The position numbers were made by a program, and so were the translations under genes. Below the pieces are notes generated by a model, which saw only the letters and a list, made by a program, of their open reading frames with translations, was not told where the DNA came from and made no database searches. From Sclerotiophoma versabilis (Eukaryota; Ascomycota; Dothideomycetes; Pleosporales; Didymellaceae), in assembly GCA_012274445.1 (NCBI GenBank), contig JAAROD010000058.1:992001-1056000 (forward strand): a DNA stretch of 64,000 nt, written 5' to 3'. This document shows, one piece after another, positions 22,786 to 34,624 of the stretch. Each line of letters opens with the position of its first letter. The first letter of the stretch is position 1.

Positions 22786-25700
22786 TTAGCTCATGTCCAT
22801 CATATCGGCGTCAGCGTCGTCGAGCACGTATGTGGCCAACATATCCTCGCCAGGCCCAAAGTTGCCTTCGTACACGGTGGCTCCCGCGCGCCGTCTCTGG
22901 TCGACCCACTGGCAACCAAAGCACTGCAGGACTTGCTCAGCTGTTGGTCGCTGGTCAGGGTCAGGGTGTAACATGGCCTTGACGACCTGATCCATAGTGT
23001 TGGGGTCGGTGTAGTCGATCATGAACTTCGGAGCACGAGCAAGTTCCTCCTCTGGGCTCGAGGCTGTCCGTATTTGGACGGGCTGAGGCTCATCCGACAT
23101 GAGGAAGGTGTCCAGAGAGTTCTCGGGGATAGGGTCGCCATTGCCATCACGGCTTAAGGTACTGCTGTCGGCGCTCCAAGTCAAGCTAGGTAGTACATGC
23201 TCGAACTCGCCAGATCGAAGCTTTGTCCAGTAAGTGCCATTCTCGGGAATGACACAGTTGCCGGCGATCTCAGTCAACATCATGCCAAGGGCAAACACAT
23301 CAGCGGGCTTGTCGAAGCGACCGCACAGAGCCTCTGGCGCAAGATAGTGGCGATCTCCCTCGCCATCAATGCCCTTGGGTGCAGGCCAGGAGCTAGCCAG
23401 GCCGAAGTCAGCGATCTTCAGCGAACCCCCAAAGTCAATGAGGATGTTGGCCGGCTTCAGGTCGAGGTGGATGTACCCCGAGTTGTGGATGAAGGTAAGT
23501 CCCTGTCACGTTGTTAGTGCATGTCTTACGGTGTTTGTATTGTGAGCTCACCTGTGACAATTCCAGCAATATCTTCCAGATGCGGAAATCGTCGAGACGG
23601 CTACTGTACCCAACAGTGTCGAGGAAGCGGCGCAAGTTACCGCCCTCGCAGTACTCGGTCTGGATATACAAATGGGAATTGGCCTCCCAGTGGTCGTTGA
23701 CGTGCAAGACGTGCTCATTGCCACGAAGGGCGTATAGAATCTCAACCTCGCGCATCTTGCGCTCCCGGTCACCCTTACCCGTGTACGGCTTCTTCGACTT
23801 CTTGACGACCCACACTTGGCTTCCAGCAGGAGAGTTCGGCGTTGTACCCTGCACAGGCTGGCTGACACGGTAGACCTTAGAGAACTCACCCTCGCTGCCA
23901 TCAAGCTCTTTGACTTCATGGAAGCGCGAGCTGATGGCCTCGTCGACATCGTTCTTGGTCAGGCCAATTGGGATGGCACCCTTGTTCTCAGCGAAGAAAA
24001 CAGAGTGGTCACGTGGTGTGGTTGGTGTAGCAGGAGGGAAGGTGCTAATGCTACTGTTGAAGTTCATCGAACCGCGCCTGTTACCTACGAGCGACAATCG
24101 GTTTTGATCAGTTGGCTGGAAGGATGAGTCCAGACCCGGGGACCCCGGTGACGAAGATCCAAACGAGATGATGGACGCTACAAGCTGATTAGTATTGGTC
24201 TTATGAGAAGGAAGAAGAGCTGTACGAAGTATCTGTTGCGAAAGCGGTGACGGACAGCCCAGTGTTCTGACTGGCCGCAAGAACCGGACTCGAGCAAGAG
24301 AAGTTTGTACAGAAGAGGTATCGCAGTTCGCCGAGTTGAGGTGCCCACAGGGTAGTGAGGTGCTCTTGGCATGCAAAGCTGCTGTATTTGTATTTGAACT
24401 TGACTTACAATTAAAATCGTTGACGTCCTCTGGTGCAGCGAATGTATCGTTGCCAATTGTTGGTCGAGAACGAAAGGTCTTGCGCCTCAAGCTGCTTTCC
24501 TTGGAGCGGCGACTCGATGCGCCATGTCCCTTAGTAGGGGTGGGTGGCATATCGTCAACGCTCGTATCGTTGTCGGCCATGGTGTCAACCATAATGCGGT
24601 TGGCAGTCGGCGACAGGCTGTCGGGGAGATCATCGTCACCATCTACACTGACGATGCTTCCACGGCGCTGATGCGACCCACTTATGTTACCAAAAATGCT
24701 CGTGCCCTTACCAAAGGACTCGGTAGAAAGCTTGGACACATGTGCACTGAATGGTGTACTGGTGGTGCCGAATTGAGGTTGCGGTCTGTTCCAATCACCA
24801 AATAGGCTTCCACCCCGCCTCACGAGAGGGGTGTCAATAACATCGGTCCTGTCTGCCTGCGCTGGAGGGAACGACTGCCTCTTTGAGGGTGTATCGGGCA
24901 TGACGTACACATTAGCAGGCTCGTCCGCATTGCGGTTCTTCTTGGACATAAGACCAGTGGAGAACGCAACTGGGGCTTGTTGCACAATCTTGAATGGTGT
25001 GTCAAACGAGTCATGCTCTCCTTCCGGTGCATGTGGGCGCGGTACGCCGATTGGCAGCGATCGTGAAAATTGGTGACTCTGGTTTGGCCGGCTGGGTGGA
25101 GCTGCAAAGTGGGGTGCCCGCGGTGGTGCCATAGGAGTAAACCCACCAACGCTTGACGTAGTTGAAGATGGAGTGTGCGCATGCGATAGCGGATGCGGTT
25201 GCGTTGCGCCGGCAGTGCTGCGAACGAAGGGTGTGGGCAAGCCCATGCGCCCAGCGTCGAATGTCGATTTGCGGAAAGGGGTCTGTGTAGGGGTTGTACT
25301 TTGGCCGATAGCGCCGTCGAGCGACATTCGATTTCTTGACTTAGAAGCTGCAAGGCCTGGCACCGCGAACTCACCGTCAAAAGCTGGCTTTGGTCTGGGT
25401 GAGTTCGCATTTCGCTGCATCACTGTAGACTTCCTAAGTGATGTCGCTCTGCGCATAGGTGATTGGGAAGGGTTCATGGGAGTCGAGAAATCGAATCCGT
25501 TCACCGTCTCCTCGTTCTCCATAGGCGACTGCACTGCGTGTATACTGTCACGCTTTGCTACTTGGTCGAATATGCTTTCGAAGTCATTGCCAAGGTTAGA
25601 GACACTCTGCAGACTTCTCCTCTTTGCAACTGGACTGAAGCCGGTCGGTGTCCCGCTCAGATTCATAACGCCGTCGTTGCGCTTGAGAGGACTTGACTTG

Positions 25701-26290
25701 ACCGGTACACCAGGTGAGAGATCTGGACGTCGCTGCGCAAACTCGAACTTGATCGGCTTGTCGTTCAAGCCAAACTTGCTGCAGTCAGTGTCCATGCTCT
25801 CCAGAGATTCCGAGCTGGAAGGGCGTGCAGGGGTGTCGTTCTCCTGACCAAATGCGATGCGGGTGTAGAAGGGCGTTGTTGAGTTTCCTCCTGTGGGTGA
25901 ATCGCCTAGAACGTTGCGACGCGGACTTTTTGAGTTTTGTCGTGTGCGCGGCGAGGCCTTGAAATTTGCTGTTGATCGTCGAAGAGTGAATTTCTTCTTG
26001 GGCGGCACAGCCTGTCCCAGAGGCGACTCAGGGAATGTCTTAACAGGACTTGTTGGCTTGTGCGCCTTGGGGCTGAAGGCGCGCGCAAGTGCTAGTGGTG
26101 AAATGGGTGAGCGTGGCGAGTCCGATTTGTGCAACTGGAAGCGCGAGGGTTTCGAAGGTGAGCGCGAGAGAGAGCGGCGCAGCTGCTGCAGATGGGCGAA
26201 GTGGGTGCCGTCCAGGCGGTAGGTAGGTGAAGGCAGGTCCAAGTGCATGGTGCCGCCCTCGCGGTGCGGCGAGTAAGAGGCGAAGGCCAT
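22786..26290 (-). CDS. wee1: Wee1-like mitotic inhibitor kinase
   Basis: Exons complement(22786..23502, 23552..26290), up to 1151 residues. The first about 750 residues are low-complexity and rich in Ser/Pro/Thr-Pro sites (SPFxxP-type CDK sites), as in fungal Wee1. The kinase domain lies at the C-terminus: GEFSKVYRV, catalytic Lys in VWVVKKSKKPY, HVNDHWEANSHLYIQTEYC, the loop YIHLDLKPANILI (HLDLKPAN replaces HRD...), IADFGLAS, and the Wee1-specific GEGDRHYLAPE instead of a normal activation segment. FALGMMLTE and the last helices follow. It phosphorylates Tyr15 of CDK1 and delays mitosis; nuclear. The start at 26290 (MAFASYSPHREGG) is chosen; the frame stays open upstream to about 26578. A 231-bp stretch, 24178-24408, has a GTAAGT donor and CTTGTAG acceptor and is in frame, so it may be an intron. 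Confidence 0.9.
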
Positions 26291-26796
26291 GGCGAAATCA
26301 GGCGTCGTAACCGGCGGCGGGGTCCTGGGGGATAGGGGTGAGGGTGAAGGAGTGGCTGGCGGTGTCGTGGGTGGAGACGTCGTGGTGGGCGAGCGGGGTG
26401 GCTGGTCCTCGCGTGGTGTTGATGGACGCGCTGGCGACAGGGTGCAGCGCGGCAGGACGGATGAGGCCAGCGCACAGTCGATAGCGATAGCACAGCACAC
26501 GCTATGTTTGGAGTTTGGTGCAGGGCGGGGCGGTGTTGGAAGAATGCAGTGCGAGGAATGCGCGCGACAGCAGCGCACCTGTTGTTCGATCTACACGTCG
26601 CGCAACCAGGAGTTCCCCCTCAGCGAACAACGACCTCGTGCAGGTGCTCGCACTCCATGCAAGGCCTGTCGATGCTCTTCAGAGGGCAAGAGGGCCACGC
26701 GACACTAGTAAAGGCGAAGGTAGGTGGACGTGTCGAGGAGCGATTCGATGCGGTGACGCGGAACCGGAATGCGCTGTTTTGATGTTGCGACAGGCT

Positions 26797-26855
26797 GCAG
26801 GCGCGACCAACGTGGAGGCAGGCGCGACCAATATGGAGGCAGGCGCGACTAGGAG
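26797..26855. repeat. 21-bp tandem repeat, 2.8 copies
   Basis: Unit gcaggcgcgaccaacgtggag at 26797-26817, a second copy with two changes at 26818-26838, and a partial third at 26839-26855. Located about 0.5 kb upstream of the wee1 start. Confidence 0.85.
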
Positions 26856-29681
26856 TCGATGACGGAAGCGCAGCAACTCAGGCGGAGTGTGAACGATGGC
26901 GATGGAGAGACCCTTACGTCGCTCTTGCAATCGGAATCGACGGACGGGGGCGATTTGATGTTTTGAGGCGCGACCGGTACGAGATAGCAGGCGGTGGCTG
27001 GCAGGGCGGCAGGTCCGAGCGCTCCGAGGCAAGCCCAGTCGCGCTTGTTTTGGAGCTTTGCGAACCAATCGAGCCCGCGCTGCCAGGCACAAGATGAAGC
27101 AACGCGCCAGAATAGCGGAGAGAAATTCGATTGTACTGCGCGAAAAATGCATGAACTGCGTTCTGTGTACGCATGCACGCTTTTACGTTCGCTGGGTGTT
27201 CGCTGGGCGCTCTGGGGTACTTGCCACTTTGACTGTTGTTGTTGTTGGTAAACACACACTCGCCACACTCTTACCGTGTTTTGATCTGCGATCCCATCAC
27301 AACATGGGTGAGACGACGCTCGCACCACGCACCACGCATCGCTAGGCAGTAGCAGCGCAGGGATGTCCCCTTTACTGCTACAAGCCCGATTTGCGGTCCA
27401 CACGAGGTCTAAATGAAGCAATCTCGTGCTCATTCATGCAAAAGGGGGCGATGCGGCAGCGGCCCGCTGAGCACAGCGAACAGGCAGAGGGACCGACAGG
27501 ACGACGATAGCCCTATTCTCCACACTATGATTGTCGATGCTGCACCTGTCGGGCCTTTTGGTGGCCTCTCCCATAGATTCTGCGGGTTGCCCGCGAAGCT
27601 ACAACTGTCTGTCTTGGGTGCCGTACTTTGAGAGCCACGTTCATCCCCATGGTCTATGGACTGTGGCAGATACGGATGATGACTTGGTGCGACCTAAAGC
27701 CTCCACAGCCGCCGTTACAGACAAACTACCATATGCTGTGTTCCCTCATGCTGTGTTCAGCGCCTCTGAGGGCGACTCGCCGTCCTGCAATGCTTTCGTG
27801 CCCCGCGGCTACTCTCTGAGCGCAATGCTCCATTCCTTCGTTTTGACAAGATGAAGCAATCCGGGGCACTCCGTTCCTGAAATACATCATCATAGACAAG
27901 TCACGCCGCTCAGCCGGGATGGACGAGTCGAGTGTCACCGTCAGAGGCTGCTTGTGTGCTCCTCTAGACTCAATGCTATCCTCATCATCAGTACCCGGCT
28001 CTCGATGGCCCTCGCCATATCGATTGTAAAGAAACGCTATTGTCCCCTGATGACGTCGTACCTGCTGCTGCTCTAAGTGAGCATCAGAGCATCAAATCCC
28101 CGGCTTCGACTTGCGCAGCCACACCCGTCAACAGACTTCGGGCTGCTGTGTGACGCGTTGCTTGTGTTTGTCAACATCAACAAAAGCGCAAGCTGACATC
28201 ACTGCAATCAGCTGCAACCCTCGAACAGCACAACCTGCAGCCTGCGTATGCCCGACCCCGCAGCCCAAACTCTGCGCTCTGTAACACGAGGTTCGAGTTG
28301 GACGCTCAACGTTCACTTCGTTTCGGAGTCCGGGCGGACACATGTCATGCAGCTCGCAAACTCAGCCTTAGCCGCTGTGTACGCTGCTTCGGTCAGGATC
28401 ATCATGCAGCCCGTTTCAATACAAGCAAGACTCAATGCAACTGACAGGTGCCATTGTCATGCACTAGTTCTGATTGCATTGGGTCTGGGTCAGGCACGAA
28501 CTGAGATCGGCACCGTGCTGCATGCGTCGTCTTCCAGTGCCGAAACGCGCGGTCCTGCTCGGCCACCGGCATCCTTCTCGCCCTCAACCAGAAGTCGGTC
28601 AAGTCAACATTTTCAATATACTTTGCAAAACAGGGCACCAGAGGGAAGGAACATGCAAGCGAAGTGCGCGGTTTACAAGTTCCCCGGACAACAAGAGCTA
28701 TAGGTAGCGGTGTATGATCTTCTCAAAGAGCGGTATCCTAGTGTGAAAGGTTCTGTGGGGCCGAGTCAGGACAAGGCTCTGCCCTGTTTACAGAGATCCA
28801 CCATGCGCACGTGTAGTCGACCACCTGGTCGGTCAAGGAGTGCATGTCCCTCCACTCGTTCTCCGAAAGACCGTGAGGCTTTCAAGATTGAGATGTGCAG
28901 CGGATGACGGTTGGGTCGTCATAAGGACAGGAAAATCAGGGTCGTAGACCCTGGAATTATGGCAATTGATACAAAGTTGACAAGCATCTTCCTATCCTGT
29001 TAAGCACTTCTCAGACCCTTCGATTTGTTGTTCTGACATTCCTGCAATCACGGAGATAGCGACCCAAGGGTCCACGTAATGCTCGCGGACGACCGTTTTG
29101 ACCGGATCTAGCACATTGCCTCAGAGTCGTCCAACATGTGTATCCTGACTCCCCATATTGATGCGTTGTACTTGATCGTCGATTTGTGGAAACTGTGCCC
29201 AGCCTACTCACGGTACCCAGGTCAAGGTATACATTTTCTATGTGGGGGTGACAGCATTGACACTTCCGTGACAGGTGCTCCAAATGTCTGCGCGCGAATC
29301 TCGTGGTTATCTCGCGTAGTGAAACGTACCTCGCAAACGCGACCAACACGCGTAGACGTGTAAAGTGGCTGGTGACCCAAGTATAGATCCGACTTCTACC
29401 GGTTGCTGAGTGGACAAACTGCTTTTCTACGCCATCTGAGCATTGTCGCTGAGTAGGCTGATGACGTGTACCGGCCATTCGTGGCTCGATAAGGCGGTCA
29501 ATAGCATAGCCTTCACATGCTATTCTGGCGAGACGACGCCAGTGTATTTGCATGAATGCTATGGTGGCGAGAATCGACAGATTCTCTGCAGTGGCATCGA
29601 TTGATCTTGAGAGTGGCGCTGTCCGAAACCCACAATTGGTCCACATGCGATCTGAGCTTCGTTAGCTTTAGTGGAGTCAAT

Positions 29682-29694
29682 CCCCCCCCCCCCC
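29682..29694. repeat. Homopolymer of 13 C
   Basis: A C13 run about 80 bp beyond the hexokinase stop codon. Such runs are prone to replication and sequencing length errors; not in a coding region. Confidence 0.9.
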
Positions 29695-29773
29695 TTCACC
29701 GCATCGCAGAGAGTTGTTCAATAAGGTTGATAGATTTGTGTCTAGATTCTCGATATAGGAAACTTAGATGCCC

Positions 29774-31283
29774 CTATGGGCCACGTGGCTTCTTTCCAGC
29801 CATCTTCAACATAGCATCGCGATCCTGGATACCCGCAAGCTGGCCTTCCTTTACACGCTTGATGGTGAGTGCAGCGATCAAGGCAGCACCAACACCGGAG
29901 CCGTCTTCGGCGGGGAGAATCTCAATAGGGTCGTTCTTGCCCTTGCCGTACTTAGCTGGCCAGTCCATGATCTCCTTGAGTGCTTGTGCGTTGCGGATCT
30001 TGAAATGGGGGTACTTGGTGAAAACGGAGCCATCAGCACCAACGTGGGTCTGATCCCAGTTCTTGTGCTTGCAGATGGCCGCAACACCGCATGCGGTCAG
30101 ACGAGCAGCACGGGTGCCAATGAGCTCAGCAAGGCGGCGGATGAGTTCGAGTTCTGGCTTTGTGCATGTAATACCGAGCTTGTTCTGGAAGAGGTCCCCT
30201 GTCTCGAGCAAGTTCTCAAAGGGGTCCTCCTCGATTGCAGAAAGGAATCCTGCATCCAGAGAGTACGGTCTCTCCAGCTTGCTGACGTCCTGACCTTCGA
30301 AAATGGTGCACTCGTGACCCTTGTGTAGATCCAGGAGAACCAGACGGAAAATCTCACCCAAGTACAAGCCAGCAACCATCTTCTCAAAAGACTGCTGACC
30401 AGGGCGAGGCGACTCCTTATCGATGATAACATCGTACTGTGTGCGAGGGAGGACCAGGTGTTCGTTGTCGAATGCGCCCCATTCGCAGTTGATAGCCATG
30501 GGCAGCTTAGGGTCGAGGTTGAGGTGCGCAATCTTAGGAATAGCACCGCACTCCTCCATGTATGCAGCATTGCAACCGGTTCCGAAGATACATCCGATCT
30601 TGATCTGGGTGTCGGTGTACGCGGAGGCAATCATGGTACCAGTTGTGTCGTTGACCAAGGCCGCCAGCTTAATAGGCACTCCACGCTCTGCCAAAGCCTT
30701 GTTGAAGGGCGGGACAACGTCGCGGCCCTCAACACCATCAATATCGAAACCCTTAGTCCACCTCTGAAGAACGCCGTGGTCAATGTACTCTTGTGTCGCG
30801 GGGTAAGAGAAGGTGAACCCTAGAGGGAGGTCCTCGAGCTCCTCATCTTCATGGTGGTATTCGACGAACTGCTGAAGACAATCGGCAACGTAGCCCCAAA
30901 GCTCGTCTGCGGTTCCGGTCTTCAGCTCCTCGGGCATACGGTACTTGGATTGGATGATCTCGAACTCGCCCTTCTCCTCGGTCAGGGTGACCTCACAGAC
31001 TCGTAGATTGGTTCCTCCCATATCCAGAGCGAGGTATCGGCCAGTCTCGTGACCGTCAGGGAACGCCATACACCATGTTGGGTTCATGGGCTGTACCATT
31101 AGTCCCGCGCTTAAACATGCTTTCTTATATGATACTCACAATCGAGCCCCCTTCCTTTGACAGACCCTTCTGAAGCTCCTTGACGAAGTGCTCGGTGATC
31201 TCCTTTAGCTTTTTGGTAGGAACAATGAAGATCTCCTCGAGCTTCTCGATCTGCTCCTTAAGATCGCGGGGCATGTCCGCCAT
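29774..31283 (-). CDS. hxkA: Hexokinase
   Basis: Exons complement(29774..31090, 31140..31283), 486 residues, the normal length. The N-terminus MADMPRDLKEQIEKLEEIF leads to the phosphate-1 loop ALDMGGTNLRVCEVTL. The small domain sugar-binding segment is FTFSYPATQ, and the catalytic Asp lies in ALVNDTTGTMIAS. The second phosphate loop is IGCIFGTGCNAAYME, INCEWGAFDNE provides sugar-binding Glu, and the adenosine region is near GADGSVFTKYP and AEDGSGVGAALIAAL. The DMGGTNLRV form and NPTW motif match fungal hexokinase rather than glucokinase. It phosphorylates glucose and fructose to the 6-phosphates in the cytosol and may also take part in carbon catabolite signalling. All key residues are present. 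Confidence 0.96.
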
Positions 31284-32857
31284 GGACCCTTAGCTACTGT
31301 TAACTCTGCGCATGATGTATTCCAGCTTGCCCGCTACTGTGTGCAAAACTTGAGAAGAGAGGCATAGGCGTACCCTTTCGCGAAGGAGGCCTCCTTGCAC
31401 CTGTAACCATGGCGACGGTTGCTTTACGTAGTGTTGAGAGGGGCTTGAGGGTGCAAAGCTGTTGCGAGTAGCCGAAAGACGCGCTATCCGGAGGCTTTCG
31501 ACACAGATAGAGTTAATCCTACAATCCGAGATGGGTGGTCAGTACTGATATGCTAAGTATTGTAACTGTGAAATTTGCGTGGACTGGGACTCGAAAGGTG
31601 TGAGGGTGGGTGTTGCTCCTGTCACGGTAGCTCCATAACACTCCGCTGGTTGAGAGCTTGGTGTTGCTTTTGGGACGAGGGGGTGCTTACAGATGCTATC
31701 TAACAACGCTAGAAAAACGCTGCTTTGCCAGTCAGTTAAGAGAGTAACGAGCAGTGAGACAGAACTTTACGAGTTGCAAGATCAAGAGACGATAAAAACA
31801 ACTCAATTGAAGAAGCAATTGGTTGAGGAATTGGGTTGAGATGAGGGGCTAGAGGCGCAAAGTTGTGAGGCGCCCCGCAATCCCACGCCTCGTCCGGAGT
31901 ATCGCGCGATGACGCACATTGGCAGACCTCATAGCGCCGAGCATTGAGCCGAGCATGCAGGTCTCTGTTGTCGTTGTTCGAAACTCGGTGCGCCTCCCTT
32001 TCTTTGCGCGGAATGCCAAATCCTGGCAGTATCCAGGGATAGAACAGGTAACCACGTTCAACTTCTGTCACAAACACAAATCCTCGAGCTGATGATGAAG
32101 CCTGTAGGTCTTTAATCGCATGGACAGAGCACTTTGTTAGTGCTAAATCATACTTAGGCTCGTAGATAATCACCAGCTGCCAGACAATAGACATAGCCTC
32201 TCTGATTGCCTCCCCAACACAGACCGCCCCGAGGTTTTCTGCAACATGATAGACTGCTCAGGTCATCCGTTTAGCGCCAGTCAAATGTGCCCCTTTCGGC
32301 TAGATCAACTTCTGCCGATTATCGCGTTCACGTTTATTGACTTCACTTTCATGCTCGTACCCTGAGATGCATTCGTGCTCTGAGACGCTTTCCATTGTCT
32401 GGACCACCGTGAGATGTATCACGGAATTACACCACTGCTCTGACCACAGGCGTCTAAGCCGCCAGACGCTTTGGGTACAGCTGCCAGATATGTGGCCATG
32501 CGCGCCTTATCATCTCTGTAGATTGTAAGACCTACTAACTGCGTTTCGATTGACTGCTTGTCTCGCAGGTGTTAAACGTCTAGTAACATTACGAACGATG
32601 CAAAGAGCTATGAATTGGTGCAGCGCTCGCTCTTGGGCACCCTGCTGGCGGAAGAAACGAAAGCAAACGTTACCCTGACCAATTACTACCCTATGTGGTC
32701 ACGACATCTGCCAAGAGTTCACGATGTACGGTCTGGAGGCATACTCACTGCGTTTGTTATTGCCTAACGCCAAGCACAACATTGCACATTCGCTACAATT
32801 CACATCGACCTTGACATTACCTTCTTCCTACATCCTCAATCCTACCCAAACCACAGC
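31284..32857. other. Intergenic between hexokinase and unknown gene (divergent promoters)
   Basis: 1.57 kb. A 152-codon minus frame (31736-32194) is open but has no family features and lies in the expected promoter/leader of hexokinase, so it is not annotated. No RNA gene recognised. Confidence 0.5.
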
Positions 32858-33968
32858 ATGAAGCGTCGATCAACATTGCCTTCGGGTATCGGTATGGCAC
32901 TCCAACAGCATGAAGACACTCCTAAGGCAGGCAACACCGTCGACGCTGGAGAGAAGAGGTATCTGTTGCCTCGTGGTAGCCGTGACCGGTCGGTGTTGGA
33001 AGCGCGCATGTCTGCGCAGTGGGAAATCAATGTCGACAGCAAGATTCCTTTGAACACAAATTTTGCATCTTTCAGTGAACTGACTAGCTGCAGGCGCGGC
33101 TAAAAGTGTTTCTGCAATCAACGTGGATGGCACTGAAAGACCCAACAGTCATACAGCTAGTCTTACCATGAACAGTGTTTTCAACAACTTCTGCAGAGGC
33201 CAACCGCCCAGGCGGTCCTTTCTTGACCCTGACGGCCGAACACCTCCCCAGCTCCGTATGTCCAGGCGCTCAACACTTGCAGACAAGCCAGAGTTGGACA
33301 CACTGCTCAAGGCTGCCATGGTCCAGTACAAGGACGAAGAGTTTCTCCCGCTCGACTCGAACACCATGCACCGCCTTACCCAGTACGTGAACGGGTCGAA
33401 GCCACTAGCTAATGCCTCTCTCTGCAAGAGGCTGTTGATCAACAGCGAGACCAACAAGGTATGCGTGGTAGTTTTCATCACAGCCCTCGAACACATTGGG
33501 TTGTACTGCGAGCACCTGGCTATCGTCGCACCGTTCCACCCCAACGAGTTCAGCCACGTGTCTGATGGTGAGACTGGCAACCCTGAACCTGGAAGTGGCT
33601 GGGAGAAGATCCTGGAGTGCTTTCCTAACCTTCACAACCTCACTGTTAAGGACACAGTCGAAGAGCCAACGCACCCTACGCGAGACACATTCGACTCCTT
33701 GAACTACGCTCTTGCCAATAACGCAACATTCCACAAGTACCTGGAGATCGAACTCGATGGTCCATGCGAACTGATATTTGACTGCCATTACGACTACCAC
33801 AGCCGTCGACGACTGAGCGATTCACCTCGCTCCTTCAGTGTCGTCTCAACACCACTCACCATGATTGGTTCTGATACGATATCTGCAGACGACGCGCAAG
33901 TTTTTGGCTCACTAGATGATGACTCTATCTTCGGTAAGGCGGACGACATTGACGTGGTGGATGGATAA
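32858..33968 (+). CDS. Protein of unknown function, probably two exons
   Basis: The first exon starts at 32858 (MKRRSTLPSGIGMALQQHED) and the second ends at 33968; the frames differ, so an intron lies between about 32960 and 33110. Two joins fit: a gtatct donor after 32959 with an aaaag acceptor near 33107, or a gtagcc donor with the ctgcag acceptor near 33094. I cannot choose between them. The C-terminal part (about 280 residues) has a basic start (RRSFLDPDGRTPPQLRMSRR), a globular middle (LPLDSNTMHRLTQYVNG, VVVFITALEHIGLYCEHLAI, ILECFPNLHNLTVKD) and an acidic Asp/Ser-rich tail. LPNLHNL-type text recalls F-box/LRR proteins but no F-box is visible. Function unknown. Confidence 0.55.
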
Positions 33969-34624
33969 GACATGCTATCCTGGAGCAAGCGGACGGGAGG
34001 CGACTTGATATTGAGTGATTAAACAACACTTACGCGGCGTTACGGTATATATCCAGAGATGATGGGTTCGGTGAAATTCCTCACACGGCCAGCATGGCCT
34101 TGAAAGTGCTTGTTACGACAGCGAGATGCACGTTTACGTAGGACAATGGATTGGACTATCTTCAACGAGATGTTTTGATCAATGCATCGGATGCTCTTTT
34201 GTGCAATACACGAACTTCCAACTTCCACTCGTCTCGATGATTTGCACTGATCTTGACAGGAGTTGTTGGAATTCCCCTTCGACCAACATAGAATTAACAC
34301 AGTTTCCGAGAATCGTCCTGAAACGCAGCTTGGCAGCTTTATCGTGCGGTCGTGACGTTCGGCTCCCCACGCCGGACATGATCCGAGGCGGCCCGCCCTT
34401 GATTGCTGCACCGGTACTTCGCACATCGGCCGGACATCTGCATGTCCATGACTTAGGACCAGAATGGTATATAGAATGGTCCGACGACGATAACATGGAC
34501 GATTCCACTCTAGAGTAATCCTCTTCCCACCAGTCAATGCTCACAGCTTGTGTTGCGGTATTCAACAACCATTTCCTGGCCTACGCGAAGTAACAAGGAC
34601 TACCAAGCAAACTAATAATACACC
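33969..34624. other. Intergenic upstream of Ayg1-like gene
   Basis: Open frames of 129-165 codons occur on both strands at 34040-34568 and overlap completely. None has a recognisable feature; a plus frame ending in an acidic tail (34126-34518) is the least unlikely. Otherwise promoter sequence. Confidence 0.45.

Larger units (their letters stand above)
26291..29773. other. Gene-poor 3.5-kb region upstream of wee1
   Basis: Lies between the 5' end of wee1 and the 3' end of hexokinase. Open frames up to about 210 codons (29011-29646 minus; 28248-28703 plus; 26849-27433 minus) have no family features, are Arg/Ser/Cys-rich in a way typical of chance frames, and overlap one another. It holds a tandem repeat (26797-26855) and a C-homopolymer (29682-29694). 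It may hold a long wee1 promoter/5' UTR or non-coding RNA genes that I cannot identify. Confidence 0.5.

Noticed and set aside
28248..28703. 151-codon plus-strand open frame
   Set aside because: No domain or consistent composition; overlapped by open frames on the other strand.
29011..29646. 211-codon minus-strand open frame upstream of hexokinase 3' end
   Set aside because: Arg/Thr/Cys-rich chance-like composition, no domain, no splice or promoter support, in a region with no other coding sign.
29682..29694. C13 run as a possible assembly join
   Set aside because: Flanking sequence is continuous with a normal hexokinase 3' end; more likely a natural homopolymer.
31736..32194. 152-codon minus-strand open frame upstream of hexokinase
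   Set aside because: Lies where the hexokinase promoter and leader are expected, with no recognisable family feature.
34040..34568. Overlapping open frames on both strands before the Ayg1-like gene
   Set aside because: Fully overlapping antisense frames without features; cannot decide that any is real.
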